Notes: generated from the letters alone by a model not told the origin. Numbered from the stretch's first letter, positions 31,100-43,575 are shown. The stretch is DNA of 64,000 bases from Iris pallida (GCA_029216955.1 JANAVB010003400.1:16101371-16165370); one strand, 5' to 3'. Numbers and translations: made by a program.

Positions 31100-31469
31100 T
31101 GAGCATGTTTCAACTCATCTTCTCTTTCTTGTACTCGTAGTGTTTGTGGAATTAGACCTGCTGGTGGATTATTTGTAGACCTGTTACCCTGGGCGTACCT
31201 TGGTTTTAGGTACGAGTAACAAGTTTTAGAGAGGAATACCTAGAACAACTTTGCGATAAGACATCTATAGAAGTTTTTGGTATTCGAGAGAATGCCAGGG
31301 AGCAACTGGGCTCCCAGGCACGATAGGGAAGGGATGGACGTGTACTGGAGATCCAGTACAGCATCTGTGGTCGACTGAGGACATTTGTGGTCATCGGAAG
31401 ACGTTTGTGGGCGTATTATCTTTGGGCGTACTCAGATCGTGGGTACAGATAATAAGTCGAGGGAGGACC

Positions 31470-31870
31470 ATCATACTTACTCAGAGGTAGTGAGGACATG
31501 GCAAGTATGGGGATTTCTTTACCGTGGGATCTTCCTGCTCAGAGGTAGTGAGGACATGGCATGAGTGGATTCAACGGAGGATATTTGTGGACCTACTATC
31601 CTTGGTGTACTCCGGTCGTGGGTACGGATAATAGGTCGAGGGGTAACCATCATACTTACTCAGAGGTGTAAGGACATGGCAAGCATGAATGGTTTCTTCG
31701 ACGGAGCCTTCCCACTTAGAGGTCACGGGGACATGGCAGGAGTGGGTTCAATGAAGGATACATAGAACGACTCAGAGGTAGGAGGACGTGGAAGTTCTAT
31801 GCGAGGGGGCGGTTTATTTTTGGTGGAAGTAGAACAACTCAGAGGTAACATCGACATGGTTGTATAGGAA
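31470..31870 (+). repeat. Six CAGAGGTA...GGACATGG repeats
   Basis: Six copies of CTCAGAGGTA followed within a few bases by GGACATGG or a near match, spaced about 50-120 bp, in non-coding DNA after the antisense gene. The flanking text (GGGCGTACT...GGGTACGGATAATAG) is also partly repeated. No gene is seen in 31010-31920. Confidence 0.75.
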
Positions 31871-31925
31871 TTTTGTGGATCTGTTACCCTTTTTGTGCAT
31901 TGAGAATGCGGGCAGTAGATCGGGT

Positions 31926-32390
31926 GAGTTCAGCGGTACCAGCGGGTACATAACTTCGGCAATCTGAAATTTTGTGGGTACGAGTTCAGCGGTACCAGCG
32001 GGTATATGACTCGTTGATCTGGAAAATGTGAGTATGAGTTCAAAGGTACCAGCAGGTACATGACTCGTATGATTGGAAAATGTGGGAATGAGTTCAGAGG
32101 TACCAGCGGGTACATGACTCGTATGATTGGAAAATATAGGAATGAGTTCAGAGGTACCAGCGGGTACATGACTCGTATGATTGGAAAATATGGGAATGAG
32201 TTCAGAGGTACCAGCGGGTACATGACTCGTATGATTAGAAAATGTGGGAATGAGTTCAGAGGTACCAGCAGGTACATGACTCGATGATTGGAAAATGTAG
32301 GAACGAGTTCAGAGGTACCAGCGGGTACATGACTCGATGTATGGAACCAGAATGCAAGTTCAGTGGTACGGGGAGGTACATTACTCGACA
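31926..32390 (-). repeat. Nine tandem ~53-bp repeats at the convergent junction of element B
   Basis: Nine units, each containing GTTCAG(A/C)GGTACCAGCGG then GTACATGACTCG. The middle five are nearly identical. They lie between the 3' ends of the antisense gene and of pol. Both strands stay open across them (for example an 18-residue repeat RVMYPLVPLNSFPHFPII on the minus strand), which is a by-product of the 54-bp period. Confidence 0.9.
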
Positions 32391-32417
32391 CTCTGAGATG
32401 TCTCGAGGATTTTGTTT

Positions 32418-35400
32418 CAGACATAATACTTCTTCAAGAACTTGCCGTTGATGGACAACATGAGCAAGTCTCCATTTTGCTTTGCGAGGCGATAGGCGCC
32501 TTTGGAGAATACAGCTTCGATGATGAACGGGCCTTCCCATTTTTTGTTGGAATTTACCGACGATTTTATGCGTCATAACCATTGGCCTCCGAACTGCCAG
32601 AACGAGATCGCCTACTTGGAATGTTCTGACCTTGACCTTCTTGTTGAAAGCTCCGGAGATTCTGGCCTGATATAGTTCGATTCGCTGTTGAGCTAACAGG
32701 CGTTTCTCGTCTAGGGCCTCCAATTCCTGTAGTCGACGCTGGTGGTTTTCATCTGTCGTCAACTGATGTGTGAGGGTGACACGGAGTGAGAGGATTTGAG
32801 TCTCTAATGGGAGGACTGCCTCACTCCCGTATACTAGGGAAAATGGTGTATTCCCGGTGGCTGTTCGAACTGTGGTACGATACGCCCGTAAGCATTCGCC
32901 GAGCTTCTCGTTCCAGTCGCACTTATTAGAGGACACGAATTTCTTGAGTAGCTTGATTATGGTTTTGTTGAATGCTTCTGCTAACCCATTGGCTGCTGGG
33001 TTGTACGGTATCGAAGCAATGTTCTGAATTCGGTGCTTGTCGTAGAACCGATAAAATGCGTGGCTTGCGAACTGTGGCCCATTGTCGTGAATGATCCTTC
33101 GGGGCAGTCCAAAGCGGTAGATGACATAATGCTTAAGGAAGCTGATCACATTTGAAGTTTTCACCTCTGCCAATGGGATGGCTTCCGCCCATTTGGAGAA
33201 GTAATCGGTGATTGCGAGTATGAATCGGTGTCCTCTGGACGAAGGCGGGGTGATTGGGCTGACGATGTCCATACCCCATGCTTCGAATGGCCAGGGGGCT
33301 ACAGTCAGATGTAGGAATTCAGATGGCTGGTGGATGAAGTCGGCGTGGATTTGGCAGGCTCTGCACTTTCGTGCATAATCTATTGCGTTTGCAACCATCG
33401 TGGGCCAGTAATAGCCCATTCGGCGAAGGCGGTCTTGCAGTTTCGGGCCAGGTTGATGGGCTCCGCAGACACCATCATGGTCTTCGCGTACGGCTTCCTT
33501 GGCTTCTGTATTTGATAGACACCGAAGCAGTAAACCATCATAGGATCGGCGATACAGCATTTTCGTCTCCGTATCATAGAAAAATCTGAGAGAACGTCTT
33601 CTGATAGAAGTAGCTTCCTTCGAATTCTCTGGCAGGATGTCGTATACTACGAAGTCGATGAACGGCTGTCTCCAGTCTGGTGCTTCGTCGACTGAAAGGG
33701 TGGAGTAGCTTTCATTGCATCGAACGTTATCCTTAGGACAAACCAGTTCACGGCCTATTATGTCGACCTGATGATGAGCGTAATTTATCACAGCTAGGGA
33801 AGTGGCCAAACCAGCTAGGGCATCAGCCTCAATGTTCTGGAGTCTGGGAACATGTTTTATGAAGAATCCTCCCAGAGACGAGATGATGTCGATTGCTATT
33901 TGATGATACGGGATCATGTCTTCGTGGCGGACCTCGTACGACCCCCGAATCTGATTGACGATTAACTGCGAGTCACCGTATGCTTCAAGATACTCTACCC
34001 CCAGTTCCTTCGCAAGCCGGAGGCCAATGACCAAGGCATTGTACTCGGCCATATTATTTGAACAGGGCTCTGTGAGTGAGTAGGCCCGATTGATCACCAA
34101 GCCGGAGGAAGAAATCAGCACCACTCCAACTCCAGCGACGATGTTGCCTTTGGGTCCAGTTCTTGAAGCGCCGTCGAAGAACATTCGCCAGATGGCATCA
34201 TGGGAGACTGCATTTGAACTGGTGACCTCGTCCGGTATTTCTTCATATACCCTAGTCGTCTCCGAACCTGGATGGACTGCTAGAAAGTCTACCAGAGCCT
34301 GGCCTTTAACAGCCTTTTGTGGGACGAAGATCATGTGGTATGGTGATAGTAATATCGCCCAGGTAGCAAGGCGAGAGCTGAGTGCCCCAGGTTTGGTCAT
34401 GAGGACCCTGAGGGGGTTGATCCGCGATATCACGTAGATGGTTTGTCCCGTGACGTAGTGTCGCGTCTTCTGGATTGCGAACACGAGAGCAAGGCATTCC
34501 TTCTCTACGGCCGTGTACCGGTATTCTGGCCCAATCATCTTTCGACTGAGGTAGTATATAGCTTGTTCGTGGCCCGCATCATTATTCTGTGCCAATAGAG
34601 CACCAAGAGAATGTTCCATAGCTCGCACATAGAGCAGGAATGGCTTTCCAGCAACAGGAGCTACCAGGACTGGGGGGTTCGACAAATATTCTTTGATGCT
34701 GTCGAAAGTGCGCTGGCATTCCTCATCCCATACGAAAGAGACTCCCTTCTTCATGAGATGGGTGAATGGTTGATATCGTCCGGAGAGATTAGAGATGAAT
34801 CTCCTGATGTAAGCTAGCCTGCCTTGGAGGCCTCGGAGTTCGCGGAGATTTTTTGGGGGACCCATCTCCATGATTGCCTTTGTTTTCTCGGGGTCGATGT
34901 GAATGCCCTGAGAAGTAATGACGAAACCCAGGAATTTCCCGCTGGAGACTCCCAAGAATGATTTCGTAGGGTTCATCTTTAAGTTGTGTGCTCGCATTAG
35001 GTCGAACACTGTCCTGAGATCTTGCAGATGATCTTCTTTCGAACGGCTTTTGACGGCGATGTCGTCGACGTAGCACTCCACTGTCTTGCACAAGTGGTCT
35101 CTAAAGATGACGCTCATAGCTCTCTGGTAAGTGGCGCCAGCATTCCTTAAACCGTAAGGCATAACGGTGTAGCAATATGTACCAATTGGTGTTCGAAATG
35201 ATGTGTGCTTCTCGTCGTCAGGGAACATCTTGATCTGGTTGTATCCTGAGAAGCCATCCATGAAGGACATACGTTCGAAGCCGCAGGTGTTGTCGATCTT
35301 GATATCTGTGATAGGGAGAGGGAATTCATCTTTAGGGTATGCCTCATTTAGATTCCGGAAGTCAATGCATATTCCGATCTTCCCGTTCTTCTTGAGAACT

Positions 35401-37667
35401 GGTACGATGTTGGCTACCCAGTCCGGATGCTGCTCTTCGTGAATGAAGCCGCTGGCTATCAGTTTGTTGACCTCGGCTTCAATAGCATTCATGACATCGG
35501 GGCGAAACCGTCGTTGCTGTTGCTTGACAGGTTTTGCATCCGGACGAATATTGAGTTTGTAGAGTGCGATCTCGGGGTCCAATCCTGGCATATCTTCATA
35601 GCTCCAGGCGAATACATCGATATACTCTTTGACGAGTTGGAGCAGCGACTCTCGCTCTTTATCTGTCAGACTCTGGCTGATGAAGATTGGTTTTGGGGAG
35701 GCTTCATCACCATGATTAACTTGTATGACCTCATCTTCAGTGGGAGGTTCTCTTTGCTCGAAACGCTTCTCCCATTGTTCATCTAGCTGTTGTGCCCATG
35801 GTTCTAGCTCAAGAAGTTCGGGGATGTCTTCGTCTTCTTCATAAGCGTCGACGAATGCCATGTTGACTGATAGGACTTGTCTGAATACGTCTCCGATGCT
35901 GGTATCCGAGTCAGAAGTTGGTGACCCGGTCGAATGTGAATGCCAGTCACATTCTTCATCTGAACTTTCAGGGGTCGTCGTGGGTGTTACATACCCTAAT
36001 CCACATCGAGTCTTGCTATAGTAGTCCCGTGGTTTACCAGCCGGGACCGGTGGCTTCAAAGGTAATCGTCGTCCAGTACCGTAGTTCAAGCCCGACATCG
36101 TTTCCAGATTATACCCCTGTTTTTGCATGAGATATTTAGATTGGGGGCTATAAAGATACAGAGGTAGTCTCCCGGCATCCGATCCGAGGTCGACTTTTTC
36201 TATGGTGAAGGGATGCGGATCGTCCTTCCGGCCGAAGATGATTGGATGGTCCCCTCCCTCGATTATTCGGTAAGCATCTTCTGCTGGAGTAAGCTGGATT
36301 GTGGTGTAGACATTTGTCACCTGTGTGTGTAGGTGAGTGCATATACCGTGTTCTATAGCGTACATTGTACAAAGCTTATTAAGCTCGAGGTAGTTCAAAG
36401 ATAGCCCTTTATTGATGAAGTAAGGTATCTTTTCTAGGGAGATTACATCATCTGCGGAGGGAACATCAGTGTGGGCAGCCACATACTTGGCTAGCTCTGG
36501 TTCCTCTTCGGCTACCCCCTGTGTGAATGAAGACTGAGAGGACGACCTGGGGAGCTTGATCGTCAGCGGTTCAGTTGATAGAGCTGAGCGTGGAGTCGTT
36601 GGTAGACTAGCAACCCCCAGTTTGGTACTCGATGTGGGGCAATGAGTGGCTGGTTCGCTAGAAGTATCAGACCTTGCATCGGGGTGACGACCCTTCTTGG
36701 GAAGGCGTATCGTCAGTGGCTTGTCGGAGGGACTAAGCTTCTCCGTTTGGGGCTGACCGACTCTCGACAGTCTGATTGTCATTGGCCCCGTTGTAGGTCT
36801 TGGCACTTGACCAGACCTTGGCAGTCGGATTATCATCTGCTCTTCTTGTGCCGAGAGACTGATTGCGTCCTTACGCAGAGTGGCAGTAAGGGGCGCAGAC
36901 CTGCCCGGTTTGCGAGGTTGGAGGTGGATCGTCAGAGGCTCTTCTGATCCTGTGGCTGTCTCGGTACTAGCTTGTACATCTCCTTCACCAAGATGCTTCT
37001 TCGATTTTTTGTACAGGCAGGAGTCTGAGTAGTAAGATTCGACCCCTTTGAAGGGATCAATATCAGCAAATTTCGTCCTCACGAAGCTGTGTTTGTCGAC
37101 ATATTTGAAGCACTGGTGTAGCGTAGAAGGCACGATCATATAATCGTGTATCCACGGGCGCCCTAAGAGGTTGTTGTAAGAAGTGTCTGCATCTATGACG
37201 TAGCAGGTGACTTCAGATTGGAGGTCGCCAATTTGACACTTCAGACGAATCTTTCCAATAGGGTAGCTCCTGTCCGAATTGAAACCGCTGATGGCGGTGC
37301 TTGTAGGCGTCAGGCGATGCATTGGGATACGGAGATGATGTAGCAGACCCTTCGGGATAATGCTTATGGAAGAGCCAGGATCAATGTGCATCCGATCTAC
37401 CTTTACGTCGCCGATGTATCCAGTGTAGTATAGTGGGCGATCGTGCAAATTAGTTTTGATGAGCATATCTTGCGGAGTGAAGACGATGTTGGGCATTGCT
37501 CCCGTGCAGGCGCTGTCTTGGAGATCTACAAGCGGGTTTTCTTCCGTGAGGTTGACTTGCGCCAGGTATGCGTCAGCGTTTTAGAGTACTTCGCTCAATG
37601 CAATACGAACGTCCTTGGAGAGACTTAGGAGTTCGTACAGTGACAACTTGGCTGGTGTGTTAGCCAA
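32418..37667 (-). pseudogene. pol of element B: protease, RT, RNase H, archaeal-type RNase H, integrase
   Basis: One frame from the gag side to nearly the end of integrase. In order it has: protease HIDPGSSISIIP (about 37380), RT with PDWVANIVPV, FPLPITD and catalytic YVDD (about 35065), classical RNase H (34480-34640), Tat-type second RNase H (FFDGASR..., MAEYNALVIGL, 33950-34190), integrase HHCC (33340-33490), catalytic regions (33250, 33080, 32990) and C-terminus ending YYV near 32420. Lesions are an in-frame TAA at 37581-37583 and an extra A in an A-run near 32540 that derails the last ~40 residues. Otherwise complete, the best preserved pol in the window. Confidence 0.92.
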
Positions 37668-40499
37668 TTACGCTAAGATGTCAAAGTTGTAGGGCCTCTC
37701 CAACCCTTGGGCTGCCTCTTTTCGGAGGGATTTGTCAAAGCGAGTCTCCCTCGGCCTAGGCTTGTCGGTCATCGAAGGCTGAGCCGGTCCCGGAGCATCA
37801 GTTATAGTGGGTTGATGATTTTCAGCTGGATTGTCAACCACAGGTTGGGATTGCGCCCCAGACCGCGTGACGACGGCTGTAGCTTCTTCGATGTCTGCCG
37901 AGATTGTGTGGCAGGTCCTGACTTTTCTACTTTTCTTCTTGTAGGTGGAAGATGGTGTGGGCCGAGTCAATTCTGATACCAAGTCTGGATGGATCCACAT
38001 GACCTTCCCTCGTGATGTGGTGAGGGGTATTAGACCAGCAGCCTGATCTCGGGAAAGTGGAAGATTAGCAATCTCTATTGTCGCCAGAGGGATTGGGACC
38101 ACCCCGTCTTGAGTTTCCGTCGGAGGGAAGCTGCCAAATTGTACGGACACCATGTTGGCTGCCACGGTTACCTCTTCGAAATCGATAGCCAGAGCATTCG
38201 AATCGATGAGGTTTTGGATGTACCGTTTTAGCTGGTAGCAGTCGTGTATAGCATGGTGGACGTAGCGATGATAATGGCAGTACTTTGGGTTCTCCATCTC
38301 TGCCGACCGCGGTTCCCGTCTTGGTGGAGGAAGCTGAATTCTGTCCCCTTGTATGAGCATGTCCAAGATGGGCTTGACGTGACCGTCTTCGAAGGAGTAC
38401 GTGATTTGCGGCCATTGTTTGTCTACTGGCTTTGGCTCAGGTTTTTGTGCTGTATCGGCCACCATAGCCTGCTTTCCCCTGCTGTCCCGATTGTTGGAGG
38501 GGCTACCCCCATTATCGTTGTTGGGACGCTTGCCCTTGTTCTCTCCGTCTGAGATGTACAATCCCAGTTGGCGAGCCTTCTTCAGTCGTTCTTCGGCGCT
38601 TGTGGCACTGATGATGAACGTCTTCCAATCCTTGAATTGACTTTCGCCCATCCAGAGACTGATTGTTGGAAGCAGTCTCTTTTGGTAAATTTCAATTAAG
38701 GAGGAATCCGTGTTTCCAGACGGCAACTTTGTGGCGGTTTGGCGGAACCGCTCGATGTAGTTCCTTGTCAGCACTTTCTCCCCTTGGACGACGTCCATGA
38801 GGGTGGACATGGTAATGTCCTGCCCTACTTCGTAGAATCTCTCCAAGAATATGTGCTTGAAACCGGCGAAGGAGTGGATGCAGTTGTCCGGCAGATTGCG
38901 ATACCAGTCGAAGACGACTCCTTCCAATGCCCCGATGAATAATCGTGTGAGAATGGCATCGTCATGGGGCAGATGGTCGGTGGTGACCTCGAAGTAAGTG
39001 ATGTACCGACTTGCTGAGGTCTTGCCATCATAAGGATTGATATTGAACGGCTTATATCTTTGTGGAAATGGAACATCCCTCCATACAGCAGGGTACGGTT
39101 GCCGTATTCTGAGGTCTTGAGAGTTTTCTCGAGCGTGGAACATGGCTCGGAGCTCCTGGACCTCTCTTCTCGCTTCGCGTGCTTCGTCCACGGCGGTGGG
39201 GGCCGTTGTTTCCGGAGGATTGTTGCCCGGGTTTGGTGTCGCCGAATTCGAGTCCGCATTGACCGCGGGACTCGTGCTTGTTTGGCCAGGCGTCCCTCCT
39301 TGTAGAGTTGGAAGGGCCGCTTTAATCTCGTCTACAGACTTGACCAAAGCAAGCAATATGGCTTCGAGACTATCGATGCGCTGGCGATCACTGGAACCAC
39401 CTTGGTTGCTGTCTGTCATGAATACCGTCTTCACATGAGGAGAGATAGACGGAGCGGTGGAGGAAGCGCCCTCCGAATCGTACCCCTGTAGTGAGAAGTC
39501 ATCGGGGTATGTAGGTATGTTCCCTTCTGATTCAGACTCGGAAGGAACAGTACCCCCAGTCTCCGAGTTCGCCTCGTCTTGGAAGTTGTGGATGTCGTCG
39601 GGGACGTCGAGGTTTGCTGTATCCGATGGGAGAGTTGTCTCCCCTGGCTCGTCTTCTTGGAACATCGGATTGCTGTGGAGGCTCGGAGGGGTGCTACCCC
39701 CAGCCCCAGCAACCTCCTGCGTTATGGACGACGAATCTCCCACTGTAGCAGATTTCGTCTTAGAGCGAGTACCTTGGAAAACTCCGGTGGTTCCGGTGGT
39801 GGGCACCCGCTTAGACGACAGTCTTTTAGTCGCAGTGGTTGAGATCTTTGGGCTGGGAACATTCGTCTTCTTCCTCCTTCCATCAGCAGGGACTTTCTGA
39901 GCAGAGTTGCAGGAGACGACGGGTAGTGCCTCGTCTTCTGAAGATGGCTGTTGCAGTCTTTGAAAGACAGACTGCCGGTCTTCTTGTATCGTCGTGCTAT
40001 TGCAGCAGCAGTTGACGATGACTTGGGTGCAGTGACGTCCATAGGAGGACTCTTTGCACCCCGATGTATCTTCTCTTTCCTTGCGTTCGTGGAGGATGGC
40101 CTCACGCAAGTCACTTGCTTCGCTGGCTTGGAAATTTCGGGCACGCGAGTGTGTAGGCCTCCCGCCTGCTCCCTGATTCGAAGGTAGCTCGTATACTTGC
40201 CTTCGTTCGTTATTGGGAGATGCTTGATGACTATCCCGCCCATTGGCCGCAGGGGGCCGGGTACGAGTAGCTTTATACAACTTTCCATTAGAGGCCCGCG
40301 TGATAATCAGTGGGATGCTCCGATAGTCAGAGGTTGGGGCAGCTGACTGGGCTTGGTGAGCCCGCGCTGTCCTAGACTTCTTTATTTTAGCACTTACGGG
40401 TGCGTAATAGGAAGAGTCCAAGTTGGATACCACAGAGTCTAGCTTATCATCCAGAGAACCATCAGGGTCAGGACCGCATGAGAGACGGTCGAAGACTGA

Positions 40500-40850
40500 T
40501 CGAGAGAAGCGTGGAACAGACGCTATGCGGCTAGGATTGGAAACCGTGCAGGCTGTCTGTATGCGGTTGTCTTTAGCTGTCGGATGAGTTGTTCTTGTGC
40601 GACTAGGAGTCACGACCGTACAGGCTGGCCGCATGCGGTTGGCAATTGTGGCCGTATAGGTTTTCTGCAAGCGATTGACTTCAGTAACCGCATAAGTTTC
40701 ATCCATGCGGTTGACAACTGTAGCCGCATAAGCTATGCGGCTGACAGATGTGGCCGCATGAGTTTTTTTCATGCGGCTGGCGGATGTAGCCGTATGAGCT
40801 TTCTCTATACGGCTAGCACCCTATACGGTTCGGATCGCATAGAGTTGTCT
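40500..40850 (-). repeat. CCGCAT/ATGCGG repeats in the gag coding sequence of element B
   Basis: Alternating CCGCAT and ATGCGG (and CCGTAT/ATACGG) about 15-25 bp apart across about 350 bp, in a coding repeat of about 36-42 bp. It is the same hexamer as in the LTR and intron arrays. Confidence 0.85.
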
Positions 40851-41123
40851 ACGGTCTGAAGTAGGGCAGCAGGAGAGTCTTCCCCGCCATTTGAGCAATA
40901 GAGGGTATCTCTGCAAGAGCTTCAGTAGGAGCGAATGATCGGGGTCTCCACTCCTTGCGGGCCTTCTTCGTGCGGGCTTGCTTCTGGACCGGGCCAGCGC
41001 TCTTGTCGGAGAGCATTTCTTCAAACGCCTGTTGGTCCAAACGGACAACCATCTTCTGTTACGTGGAGCCAAGCTTGGCTGCATCCGACTGCGTCACCAA
41101 CTCCTCAGCCATGGAAAAGTTTG

Positions 41124-41141
41124 TCCCCAGCAGAGTCGCCA
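41124..41141 (-). other. Primer binding site, tRNA-Arg type (element B)
   Basis: Minus strand TGGCGACTCTGCTGGGGA, identical to that of A and three bases from the LTR end. It overlaps the gag ATG. Confidence 0.8.
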
Positions 41142-41144
41142 TCA

Positions 41145-42432
41145 TGTTTGCCATGAAATATAAAAGAGCAGAACAATTTTATGGGAGGACTGGACTTTTA
41201 CTTCACGTTACAAACTCGCTTGTACAAAGAAAGCCTAGGGACGAAAACCTAGGTACAACAATCTAAGTACAATTGTTTATTTTTGATTCTGGGGGGTGAC
41301 GGTAGAGGCTCGGGAAAGCGACGGCAGCTCTGCCTTACTCCTTGGACGATCAGACGTAGCTTTGGCTCCTGTGACGAGATGCTTGGCATTGACGAAGAAA
41401 TGCTCTTCTTGCTCTCCTCGTATTGCTCTTCTGGCTTCTCTCTCTGTGGATTGATCTCTGTGTATTTTTCTCTCTGATTATTGGGGGAGCATCCTTTTGC
41501 AAGGGAATGGCACCTTGCTATTTATAATAGTGAGGGGCATCATTAGGGTTTGCAATGATTGCCCATTCTCTAAGTGGCGGCGGCCTGGTAAATGATCAAT
41601 CTGGGCCATCAATCTTGAACGTGAAGGATCTGGGCCCTTAATGAGGATTATGCCATATCATGTCAGTAATTAATGTTGATTGCAATAAATTCCCATCATG
41701 ATGATTTACTGATGTCCGCAAATCTAAATGAATCAATTTAATTCATTCTCTTGCCACGTGTCCCAAATTATTGGGATCTGACCCAAAATTTGATTATCTT
41801 TAGGACACGTGTCCTGTCATCATTGTTGAGCCGCATGAGGAGCGTTCGTATTTGGGCCGCAGAAGGTCGTCATGACCGAGCCGCATGAAAGATTTCATGA
41901 CCGAGCCGCATGAATAGTCTCTATACTCGAACCGCATGAAGGTTGTCATGACCGAGCCGCATGAATGTGTTCATGACCGAGCCGCATGGGAGTCTTCATG
42001 GCCGAGCCGCATGAGAGTCTTCATGACCGAGCCGCATGGGTTTCTTCATGGCCGAGCCGCATGGGGGACCTTCATGATTGAACCGCATAGGTTTCTCTGC
42101 ACTGGCCGCGTGAACTCGTCTAGTCTGGCCGCATAAACTTGCCTCGAAGCTGCGAAGATTTTCTCCAGTTCCCTAGGAAGATAGTGCTCTTGTGTCAGTC
42201 ATCATGACTACTTTACGTCAGGGCTGTCAGCTGTCATTTGTCAGCCGTCAGAGCATTAATTGTGTTTGAATGACGCTGGGTACAGCTGTTCTGAAAAGAC
42301 ACGTGGCTTCCCTCTGCGGGCCGCATGGAGTCCACTCGAACTGCCTATATATTTGAGCCGCATAGGGCTCCTGAGCCGCATGCGGCTCCTTGGCCGCATG
42401 GATCATTTTTCTCTTCTTTTCATGCTTTTACA
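41145..42432 (-). repeat. 5' LTR of element B (1288 bp)
   Basis: Plus strand TGTTTGCCATGAAAT...TGCTTTTACA, followed by the TATGG target duplication. Same length as the 3' LTR with scattered substitutions. Confidence 0.95.
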
Positions 42433-42437
42433 TATGG
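42433..42437. repeat. Target site duplication of element B, right copy (TATGG)
   Basis: Perfect match to 24469-24473. Confidence 0.92.
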
Positions 42438-42499
42438 TCCAAAGGTTTAGCTCTAATTAGAGGCACTTATTGCTGTCATACGCCTGTTTGATCAGTGTT

Positions 42500-42650
42500 C
42501 AACACTGATATGCGCCTGTTTGTAGACGCCATGCTGATGTGCGCCAGTTTGTAGACGCATACTGATGTGCGCCAGTTTGTAGGTACATACTGATGTACGC
42601 CAGTTTGTAGGCGTATATTGATGTGTACCAGTTTGTAGGCGCCATGCTGC
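42500..42650 (+). repeat. Tandem ~36-bp repeats (GCGCCAGTTTGTAG) in element C
   Basis: Five to six units of GATGTGCGCCAGTTTGTAG(A/G)CGCAT with variations. They include GCGCC cores related to the C family motif. Confidence 0.8.
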
Positions 42651-43377
42651 TGATAGATTCTGCTAACTTCTCATGTTTCATTGATATTTACAGGGATTTG
42701 GTTAGCGAGCTTCTTCAGAACTGGTATTGGTGATTTGGATGTTGCAGAAAATATTCTTTTGACACCCACATCAGGCAGCTTATATGGTTTTGACACTCAA
42801 ATCAGACAGCTCAGGACTCTTCATGTTAAGAAGGGTCTTCCTCAGATGGTAGGAAGAGCCTGTATACATGAGAGTTGGATGGTGGAGAGACAAAATTAGG
42901 AATCGGATCAGAAGAGTGATCTCGTTCCTAGTTCCCCTGGCGGGCTGTCTCCTTCCACCAGTTGTATTGACAGCAGCTCATCTTTGGGCTGCTGCACTCT
43001 GTGGTTCTCCTCTAGTCTTTCTGAGAGAGAAGACTAGAGTTGATTCCATTTTCGAGCTCGTTGCTTTGGGTCGAGACGACAAGGAATTGCCACCAACAAA
43101 TAAGAAGATCCAAAGATGTAATAGATCTTCATTATCAATGGGAAGATCCAAAGATGTAATAGACCTTCATTTAGAATGAAAATTCGAGATGTAATAGATT
43201 TCCATTAAGATGTATCTATGTTTTTAAAGAAGGAATAAAGAATGATTTTCTCTTCTTTACGATTTAATTTTGATGTGGTGATAAGAAACATAGAATCAAG
43301 GAAAAATGTGGATGACAAGTTGCTGATGTAATGCAGAATTTCAAAAGTATAGAGAATGTAAACTCTCATTAGGAAAA
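42651..43377 (+). other. Decayed region of C, no gene assigned; short tandem repeats near 43100-43200
   Basis: Short plus-strand frames (42681-42899, 42868-43179) contain no recognisable domain. They might be eroded exons of the large antisense gene, but no PMD or coiled-coil signature is visible. Around 43100-43200 a unit GATCCAAAGATGTAATAGA(T/C)CTTCAT recurs two to three times. Confidence 0.4.
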
Positions 43378-43510
43378 GTGAACGGTCACTTCAATTTTCG
43401 AGATAAGGACACCGAAAATGAATGAACAGTCACATTGGATAATGAACGGACAGTTATAAATGAACGAACAGATGGAAATGAACGAACAGTTATAAATGAA
43501 CGAACAGTTG
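43378..43510 (+). repeat. Array of GAACGG/GAACGAACAGT motifs upstream of the small antisense gene of C
   Basis: About six degraded GAACG(G/A)(A/T)CAGT copies, about 60-190 bp upstream of a TATA box. Position and core (TGAACG) correspond to the inverted-motif array of A (2284-2515). Confidence 0.65.
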
Positions 43511-43565
43511 AGTTTCTTTCGAAAAGTCGCATCAGTTTTCGAGATTGACTATTTAGCTATTTTGT

Positions 43566-43575
43566 CTATAAATAG
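43566..43575 (+). promoter_or_regulatory. TATA box of the small antisense gene of C
   Basis: CTATAAATAG 52 bp before the ATG at 43627. Confidence 0.65.

Larger units (their letters stand above)
37668..41142 (-). pseudogene. gag of element B with long repetitive N-terminus
   Basis: It starts MATLLG at 41142 inside the PBS. A TAA near 41058 and a frame change and stop around 40800-40870 break the first ~110 residues. From 40772 there is an open 1034-residue frame in register with pol, closed only by a TAA at 37668-37670 (Gln in A and C). It begins with 12-14-residue repeats (..SRM..THAATS, ..NRM..TYAVT) encoded by CCGCAT/ATGCGG pairs. A Ser/Thr-rich linker follows, then the capsid region (QPYPAVWRDVPFPQRY ... 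FDWYRNLPD, about 38830-39110) and the CX2HX4HX4C zinc site (KYCHYHRYVHHAIHDC, about 38240-38285). Confidence 0.9.
24474..42432 (-). mobile_element. Element B: complete Tat-lineage LTR retrotransposon (17,959 bp) with an antisense PMD gene
   Basis: Full-length minus-strand element: 5' LTR 41145-42432, PBS, gag-pol 41142 to about 32418, repeat-filled junction 31010-32417, antisense multi-exon gene 26222-31008, PPT, 3' LTR 24474-25761. Both LTRs are 1288 bp and nearly identical by eye, and a perfect 5-bp duplication flanks the element. This is the youngest intact insertion in the window. It sits inside C. Confidence 0.95.

Noticed and set aside
31930..32424. Long open frames on both strands (164 aa minus, 75 aa plus)
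   Set aside because: Produced by the 53-54-bp tandem repeat, whose period keeps frames open; no protein family resemblance.
42681..43179. Short plus-strand frames as eroded PMD exons of C
   Set aside because: No PMD block or coiled-coil pattern could be recognised, so no gene was called.
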